Source of the DNA: Clostridia bacterium
GTDB lineage: Bacteria; Bacillota; Clostridia; Oscillospirales; Acutalibacteraceae
Reading direction: 5' to 3'
Length of the DNA stretch: 8,338 nucleotides
Assembly: GCA_900769535.1 (NCBI GenBank)
Contig: CAAGHB010000010.1
Coordinates: forward strand, 1 to 8,338
A program made the translations under genes and the position numbers. This document shows positions 5,354 to 8,338 of the stretch, piece after piece. Position 1 is the first letter of the stretch. Each line of letters opens with the position of its first letter. Below the pieces are notes generated by a model, which was not told the DNA's origin, did not search any database, and saw only the letters and a program-made list of their open reading frames with translations.

Positions 5354-6216
5354 GCGCTAAATTCGGACCGGCAGGAAACTCGGAAAGCTTCGCTAAAATG
5401 AAGTATAAATCAAGCGCCGACGTCCCCGAATATATCGAAAAAATGGGACTCGACGCCTATGAATATCAATGCGGCCGCGGAGTAAACATAAACGATGAAA
5501 AGGCGGCTCTGCTCGGACGGCTTGCCGCCGAAAAGAATATTTCGCTATCACTCCACGCGCCGTATTACATTTCACTTGCCGCCGCCGAGCAGCCAAAGCT
5601 CGACAATTCGATAAACTATATTCTGCAAAGCGCAAGGGCAGCAGATAAAATGGGCGCAACAAGAGTCATCGTTCACCCCGGTTCAAAGGGAAAATTCGAA
5701 CGGCGCGATGCAATTGACTTGGCGCTTAACACATTCTCACGAGCTATTGATGCTCTCGACAACGAGGGGCTCGGTCACATCGTCCTTTGCCCCGAAACGA
5801 TGGGCAAAATCAATCAGCTCGGAGACCTTGACGAGATAATGGAATTTTGCAAAATTGACGAGAGGGTTATCCCCTGCATTGATTTCGGGCATCTCAATTC
5901 GCGTACCCACGGCGGACTCAAAACGAAGGACGATTTCGGTAAGGTGCTCGACACCATCGAAAAGACAATCGGAAACGAGCGAATGAAAAAATTTCACGCA
6001 CATTTTTCGAAAATTGAATGGTCGGAGGGCGGCGAGGTAAAGCACCTCACCTTTGAAGATACCGTTTTCGGTCCCGATTTTCGATTCCTTGCCGAGATTA
6101 TTGCCGAACGTGACTGCTCACCGACAATTATTTGCGAATCGGCAGGAACTCAGGCCGAGGACGCACTTTTGATGAAAAAAATGTATCTTTCGGCAATAAA
6201 AGGGTGTGCGAAATAA
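5350..6216 (+). CDS. nfo: Endonuclease IV-like TIM-barrel protein (deoxyribonuclease IV family)
   Basis: This 288-residue zinc-type TIM barrel is related to E. coli Nfo, which cuts DNA 5' to abasic sites in base excision repair. Zinc-ligand positions seen: His69 (LHAPYY), His109 (VHPG), Glu149 (CPETMGK), Asp178 and His181 (DFGHLN), His218 (HAHFSK), His232 and Glu263 (ICESAG). These match E. coli His69, His109, Glu145, Asp179, His182, His216, His231 and Glu261. The exception is the E. coli Asp229-x-His231 motif: here the segment reads GEVKH, so the Asp is replaced by Val, or at best by Glu one residue earlier. AP endonuclease activity is therefore probable rather than certain; a sugar-phosphate isomerase-like role is the alternative. 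Its ATG overlaps the yqeG stop, and its stop TAA overlaps the next ATG by one base, so the genes are likely translationally coupled. Confidence 0.82.
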   Translation: MSAKFGPAGNSESFAKMKYKSSADVPEYIEKMGLDAYEYQCGRGVNINDEKAALLGRLAAEKNISLSLHAPYYISLAAAEQPKLDNSINYILQSARAADKMGATRVIVHPGSKGKFERRDAIDLALNTFSRAIDALDNEGLGHIVLCPETMGKINQLGDLDEIMEFCKIDERVIPCIDFGHLNSRTHGGLKTKDDFGKVLDTIEKTIGNERMKKFHAHFSKIEWSEGGEVKHLTFEDTVFGPDFRFLAEIIAERDCSPTIICESAGTQAEDALLMKKMYLSAIKGCAK

Positions 6217-6467
6217 TGAAATTCAACGAAAAACTGAAAATCCTTCGTGAGAAAAACGGCTATACCTTAAAGCAGGTAGCCAAAGCCGCAAAAGTGCGGA
6301 TAAAAACAATGGAAAAATACGAATCGGGAGCAGAAATTCCGAAGCTTAAAGCGATAATAAAAATCGCTGAATTTTACGGGTTTTCGACCGCCGAGCTTTT
6401 TCAAGCTGCCATTGCGGAGGTAAACGAAATTACCGAAGCGATAAAAAAAGGAGCTGACACTGAATGA
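6216..6467 (+). CDS. Small XRE-family helix-turn-helix regulator
   Basis: This is an 83-residue DNA-binding protein made of little more than one Cro/CI-type helix-turn-helix (about residues 1-60): NEKLKILREKNGYTLKQVAK, then AKVRIKTMEKYESG, then IPKLKAIIKIAEFYGFSTAELF. A short, partly charged helix forms the tail. I chose ATG 6216, which shares its A with the TAA stop of the endonuclease IV-like gene. The longer in-frame start at 6132 would overlap that gene by about 85 bases. AGGG about 12 nt upstream is a weak ribosome binding site, fitting translational coupling. Its own stop overlaps the aroQ ATG (ATGA). Target genes are unknown; regulation of this cluster is possible but is only inferred. 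Confidence 0.82.
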   Translation: MKFNEKLKILREKNGYTLKQVAKAAKVRIKTMEKYESGAEIPKLKAIIKIAEFYGFSTAELFQAAIAEVNEITEAIKKGADTE

Positions 6468-6895
6468 AAAAAATACTTGTAATCAACGGACCTAATCTCA
6501 ATATGCTTGGCAAAAGGGAACCCGAAATTTACGGTAGCCGTTCACTTGACGACATAAACCGCGACCTAAAAGCACTGGGCGAAAAAATCGGCGCAGAGGT
6601 TAACTTTTTTCAGTCGAATATTGAAGGCGAAATCGTAGACGCAATCCAGTCGGTGCTCGACGGATATGACGGCTGTATCATAAACGCAGGCGCTTATACT
6701 CACTATTCAGTGGCAATTCACGATGCAATCGCCGCCGTTGAGGGAAAGCCGTTTATAGAGGTTCATCTTTCAAACGTGCACACCCGTGAGGAATATAGAC
6801 ACAAGTCAATGCTCTCCCCCGTTTGCAAGGGAGTTATACTCGGATTCGGTGAAAAAAGCTATTCGTTAGCTCTCACCGCTCTTTGTAACGACTGA
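6464..6895 (+). CDS. aroQ: Type II 3-dehydroquinate dehydratase
   Basis: This cytoplasmic shikimate-pathway enzyme of 143 residues converts 3-dehydroquinate to 3-dehydroshikimate by anti elimination. The family architecture is complete: NGPNLNMLG at 8-16, the flexible lid with Arg18 and catalytic Tyr23 (GKREPEIYG), Asn74, AYTHYS with His80, EVHLSN with His101, and Arg112. Length is normal for this flavodoxin-like, dodecameric enzyme. GGAG lies 10 nt before the ATG, which overlaps the stop of the XRE-type gene. No hairpin terminator follows, so some readthrough into efp is possible. In Bacillus subtilis the homologue lies just upstream of a peptidase gene and efp; here the peptidase gene is absent. 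Confidence 0.96.
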   Translation: MKKILVINGPNLNMLGKREPEIYGSRSLDDINRDLKALGEKIGAEVNFFQSNIEGEIVDAIQSVLDGYDGCIINAGAYTHYSVAIHDAIAAVEGKPFIEVHLSNVHTREEYRHKSMLSPVCKGVILGFGEKSYSLALTALCND

Positions 6896-6918
6896 AATCA
6901 AGCTAAATATCAAACTTT

Positions 6919-6980
6919 TTGACATAAAAGGAATAAAAAGTTAAAAAATGCTTGAAAACGGCACGATTTTATTATAGAAT
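6919..6980 (+). promoter_or_regulatory. Promoter(s) of efp
   Basis: The better match is TTGAAA (6952-6957) and TAGAAT (6975-6980) with 17-nt spacing, giving a leader of about 115 nt. Upstream, a consensus TTGACA (6919-6924) has a poor TAAAAA (6942-6947) at 17 nt and may act as a second, weaker start. Confidence 0.6.
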
Positions 6981-7031
6981 TATATGTAATAAATTTTAAA
7001 TTTTCGGTAGCTTTGCTTGTCAAACCCTGTG

Positions 7032-7085
7032 CCGACGGATATGGGGGTGACAACCTTTTACAGCATCGACTGCCTTTACCGTCGG
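7032..7085 (+). promoter_or_regulatory. Hairpin-bearing efp leader
   Basis: CCGACGG (7032-7038) and CCGTCGG (7079-7085) are perfect 7-bp inverted arms 40 nt apart, enclosing GGT-GACA-ACC (7046-7055) and GCA-TCGAC-TGC. The closing stem ends 4 nt before the ribosome binding site AGAGG (7090-7094) of efp. No T-run follows, so it is not a terminator. It could be a regulatory or stabilising 5' structure; no known riboswitch class is recognised. Confidence 0.4.
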
Positions 7086-7101
7086 AGAAAGAGGTTTTAT
7101 T

Positions 7102-7659
7102 ATGGTTACAGCTGGTGATTTCAGAAACGGCGTTACTTTCGAAATGGACGGTAACGTATATCAGATTATCGAGTTCCAGCACGTTAAGCCGGGTAAGGGC
7201 GCTGCTTTTGTCCGCACAAAGATCCGCAACGTTATTGCCGGCTCGGTAGTTGAAAAGACTTTCAACCCGAACGACAAATACCCCACCGCCTACATTGAAA
7301 GAAAAGATATGGAATATTCCTACAATGACGGCGACCTTTACTACTTCATGGATCAGGAAACATACGAACTCGTTCCGATTGGCAAGGATCAGCTCACCGA
7401 CAACTTTAAGTTCGTTAAGGAAAACATGGTTTGTAAAATCCTTTCCTACAAAGGAAACGTTTTCGGTATTGAACCGCCTACATTCGTAGAGCTTCAGGTT
7501 ACCGCTACCGAGCCCGGATTCAAGGGTGACACAGCCACCAACGCTACAAAGCCCGCTACACTCGAAACCGGCGCAGAAATTCGTGTTCCCCTCTTTGTTA
7601 ACGAAGGAGATATGCTCCGCATTGACACACGTACAGGCGAATATATGGAACGCGCTTAA
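7102..7659 (+). CDS. efp: Translation elongation factor P
   Basis: This 185-residue, tRNA-shaped, three-domain factor binds between the P and E sites of the ribosome and relieves stalling at consecutive prolines. Domain I (about 1-64) carries the loop VKPGKGAAF with Lys32 at the tip, the residue that bears a 5-aminopentanol group in Bacillus subtilis. The FNPNDKYPTAYIERKDMEY stretch is the family signature at the domain I/II junction. The C-terminal domain has EPGFKGDTATNATKPATL and ends RIDTRTGEYMERA. Length and all domains are complete. AGAGG lies 7 nt before the ATG. Its own promoter and structured leader separate it from aroQ; the CD1247-type gene follows after 36 nt with only a weak A/T hairpin between, so these two are probably co-transcribed. 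No Lys-modification gene such as epmA or epmB is in view. Confidence 0.97.
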   Translation: MVTAGDFRNGVTFEMDGNVYQIIEFQHVKPGKGAAFVRTKIRNVIAGSVVEKTFNPNDKYPTAYIERKDMEYSYNDGDLYYFMDQETYELVPIGKDQLTDNFKFVKENMVCKILSYKGNVFGIEPPTFVELQVTATEPGFKGDTATNATKPATLETGAEIRVPLFVNEGDMLRIDTRTGEYMERA

Positions 7660-7695
7660 TTCTTTTTTGAATTAGAAAAAGAGAAGGAGAAAATT

Positions 7696-8130
7696 ATGAT
7701 GAATCTTACCGAAAAAGCCGCTTATTTAAAGGGTCTCGCAGAGGGACTTAAAGTAAACGCTGACGACGATATGGGCAAGCTCGTTCTTGCTATCATTGAC
7801 GCCATTGACGATATGGCTCTCACCATCGCCGACATCGAGGACGAGCTCGCAGAGACTCGCGACTACATCGAGGAAATCGACGAGGACCTCGGAGCAGTTG
7901 AAGAAGACCTTTATGACGACGAGGACGAGGACGAATGCGATTGCTGCTGCGGTGACGAGGACTTTTACGAAGTAGAGTGTCCCGCTTGCCACGAAACAAT
8001 TTGCCTCGACGAAGATATGCTTTGCGAAGGCGAAATCGAATGCCCGAATTGCGGCACCGACCTCGAATTCGACTTTGACGAGTGCGATTGCTGCTGCGGC
8101 GACGATTGCGACTGCGACGAAAAAGAATAA
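7696..8130 (+). CDS. CD1247-type acidic protein with zinc ribbon and Cys clusters
   Basis: This is a 144-residue, extremely acidic, probably cytoplasmic protein. Residues 1-75 (NLTEKAAYLKGLAEGLKV onward) form the helical domain named after Clostridioides difficile CD1247, rich in Asp/Glu and likely coiled-coil in part. From residue 81 on there are 16 cysteines: a DECDCCCGD block (79-87), a zinc-ribbon-like core CPAC (95-98) and CPNCG (116-120) with Cys103 and Cys110 between, a second DECDCCCGD block (128-136), and a CDCDEKE tail. No signal peptide or membrane segment is seen. AAGGAG is 6 nt before ATG 7696; a second ATG at 7699 is equally possible. The function of the family is not known to me; the make-up suggests metal binding. 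Position after efp is shared with other Clostridia, hinting at a translation-linked role, which is inference. Confidence 0.8.
   Translation: MMNLTEKAAYLKGLAEGLKVNADDDMGKLVLAIIDAIDDMALTIADIEDELAETRDYIEEIDEDLGAVEEDLYDDEDEDECDCCCGDEDFYEVECPACHETICLDEDMLCEGEIECPNCGTDLEFDFDECDCCCGDDCDCDEKE
7930..8105 (+). repeat. 29-bp in-frame direct repeat within the CD1247-type gene
   Basis: Bases 7930-7958 and 8077-8105 differ at only two of 29 positions, both third codon bases, and share the run TGCGATTGCTGCTGCGG. Both copies are in frame and encode DECDCCCGD. They flank the zinc-ribbon core symmetrically. Confidence 0.85.
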
Positions 8131-8146
8131 TTCAGTTTAATTAAAT

Positions 8147-8184
8147 AAAAAAGCACGGTTGCGTGAGGCAACCGTGCTTTTTTT
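8147..8184. terminator. Bidirectional intrinsic terminator at the end of the efp cluster
   Basis: GCACGGTTGC (8153-8162) and GCAACCGTGC (8168-8177) form a perfect 10-bp stem with a GTGAG loop, followed by seven T (8178-8184). Six A (8147-8152) on the other side supply the U-tract for the convergent minus-strand gene. Confidence 0.93.
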
Positions 8185-8185
8185 A

Positions 8186-8338
8186 TTATTTGTTTTTCAT
8201 CAGCTCATTAACCGCTGATTTATATTCATCATAAGTAACCAAATTTTCGAGTGCCTTTGGTATTGCATTCGCCGACAGCCGCTTTGGCAGTCCTAACATT
8301 TCCATAAGCTTTTCACGAAGCAGTTTAGAATTTTGGCC
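8186..8338 (-). CDS. C-terminal fragment of an unidentified protein (possibly RNase M5/DUF4093-like)
   Basis: The last 50 codons and TAA of a gene cut by the window edge are visible. The peptide reads NSKLLREKLMEMLGLPKRLS, then ANAIPKALENLVTYDEYKSA, and ends VNELMKNK: a basic, helical tail with the pattern REKL...LGLP..LSANA..AL. This resembles, loosely and from memory only, the C-terminal domain that follows the toprim domain in RNase M5-type proteins of Clostridia. No catalytic part is in view, so the identity is tentative. That it is coding is supported by an open frame up to the window edge and a terminator placed correctly just after the stop. Confidence 0.6.
   Translation of the reverse strand, partial: GQNSKLLREKLMEMLGLPKRLSANAIPKALENLVTYDEYKSAVNELMKNK

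Noticed and set aside
5393..6045. Minus-strand frames of 89 and 102 codons over the endonuclease IV-like gene
   Set aside because: They are antisense shadows of a gene with many conserved motifs; their composition is arginine-rich and without domains.
6132..6215. N-terminal extension of the XRE regulator
   Set aside because: These codons overlap the endonuclease IV-like gene in another frame and add nothing like the helix-turn-helix family; ATG 6216 fits stop-start coupling.
6857..6871. AGCTA-TTCGT-TAGCT hairpin near the end of aroQ
   Set aside because: It lies within the coding region, has only 5 bp, and no T-run follows.
7041..7118. 25-codon upstream frame in the efp leader, overlapping the efp start
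   Set aside because: No ribosome binding site precedes its ATG and it encodes no proline run that EF-P feedback would need; probably chance.
7661..7682. Possible terminator between efp and the CD1247-type gene
   Set aside because: TCTTTTT/AAAAAGA can pair, but the stem is almost only A-T and no T-run follows, so it would not stop transcription well.
7726..8171. Minus-strand frames over the CD1247-type gene
   Set aside because: Low-complexity products (Val/Leu-rich and Ser/Gln-rich) are just the complement of Asp/Glu/Cys codons.
1..8338. CRISPR arrays, transposases, tRNA or rRNA genes, phage genes, toxin-antitoxin or defence modules
   Set aside because: No regularly spaced repeats, no transposase-like frames, no cloverleaf with TTCRA arm and no recognisable defence genes were seen on either strand.

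Overview
The window looks like chromosomal core DNA from a low-GC, Gram-positive anaerobe of the class Clostridia, most like the Oscillospirales/Ruminococcaceae. The grounds are strong AGGAGG-type ribosome binding sites, sigma-A type promoters, A/T-rich spacers, a PerR plus reverse-rubrerythrin pair typical of anaerobes, and the order aroQ - efp - CD1247-type gene. No mobile element, CRISPR array, tRNA or rRNA was found. The exact taxon cannot be read from the sequence.

Left part (1-2480): a gene-free, highly structured stretch of about 210 nt, then a PfkB-family 1-phosphofructokinase on the minus strand. An A/T-rich divergent promoter region separates it from an AraC-family regulator on the plus strand, which ends at a bidirectional terminator. 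Middle (2503-4388): a minus-strand operon perR - reverse rubrerythrin, the peroxide-sensing repressor and the peroxidase it probably controls, with an elaborate Fur/PerR-type operator at its promoter. A membrane acyltransferase-like gene (DUF1624/HGSNAT type) is transcribed divergently. At 4532-4708 lies rpsU (ribosomal protein S21), with its own promoter, a structured leader and a strong terminator.

Right part (4853-8184): a tightly packed plus-strand cluster, yqeG - endonuclease IV-like TIM-barrel gene - small XRE-type regulator - aroQ. Each of the last three overlaps the stop codon of the gene before it. Then come a promoter and a hairpin-bearing leader, efp (translation elongation factor P), and a very acidic cysteine-rich CD1247-type protein, closed by a bidirectional terminator. 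The window ends in the 3' part of a convergent minus-strand gene that I could not identify with confidence.

I did not find a clearly new multi-gene system. The items most worth a second look are the acidic 16-cysteine protein next to efp, the altered metal-ligand segment of the endonuclease IV-like protein, the leaders of rpsU and efp, the overlapping operators in front of perR, and the structured gene-free DNA at the left edge.
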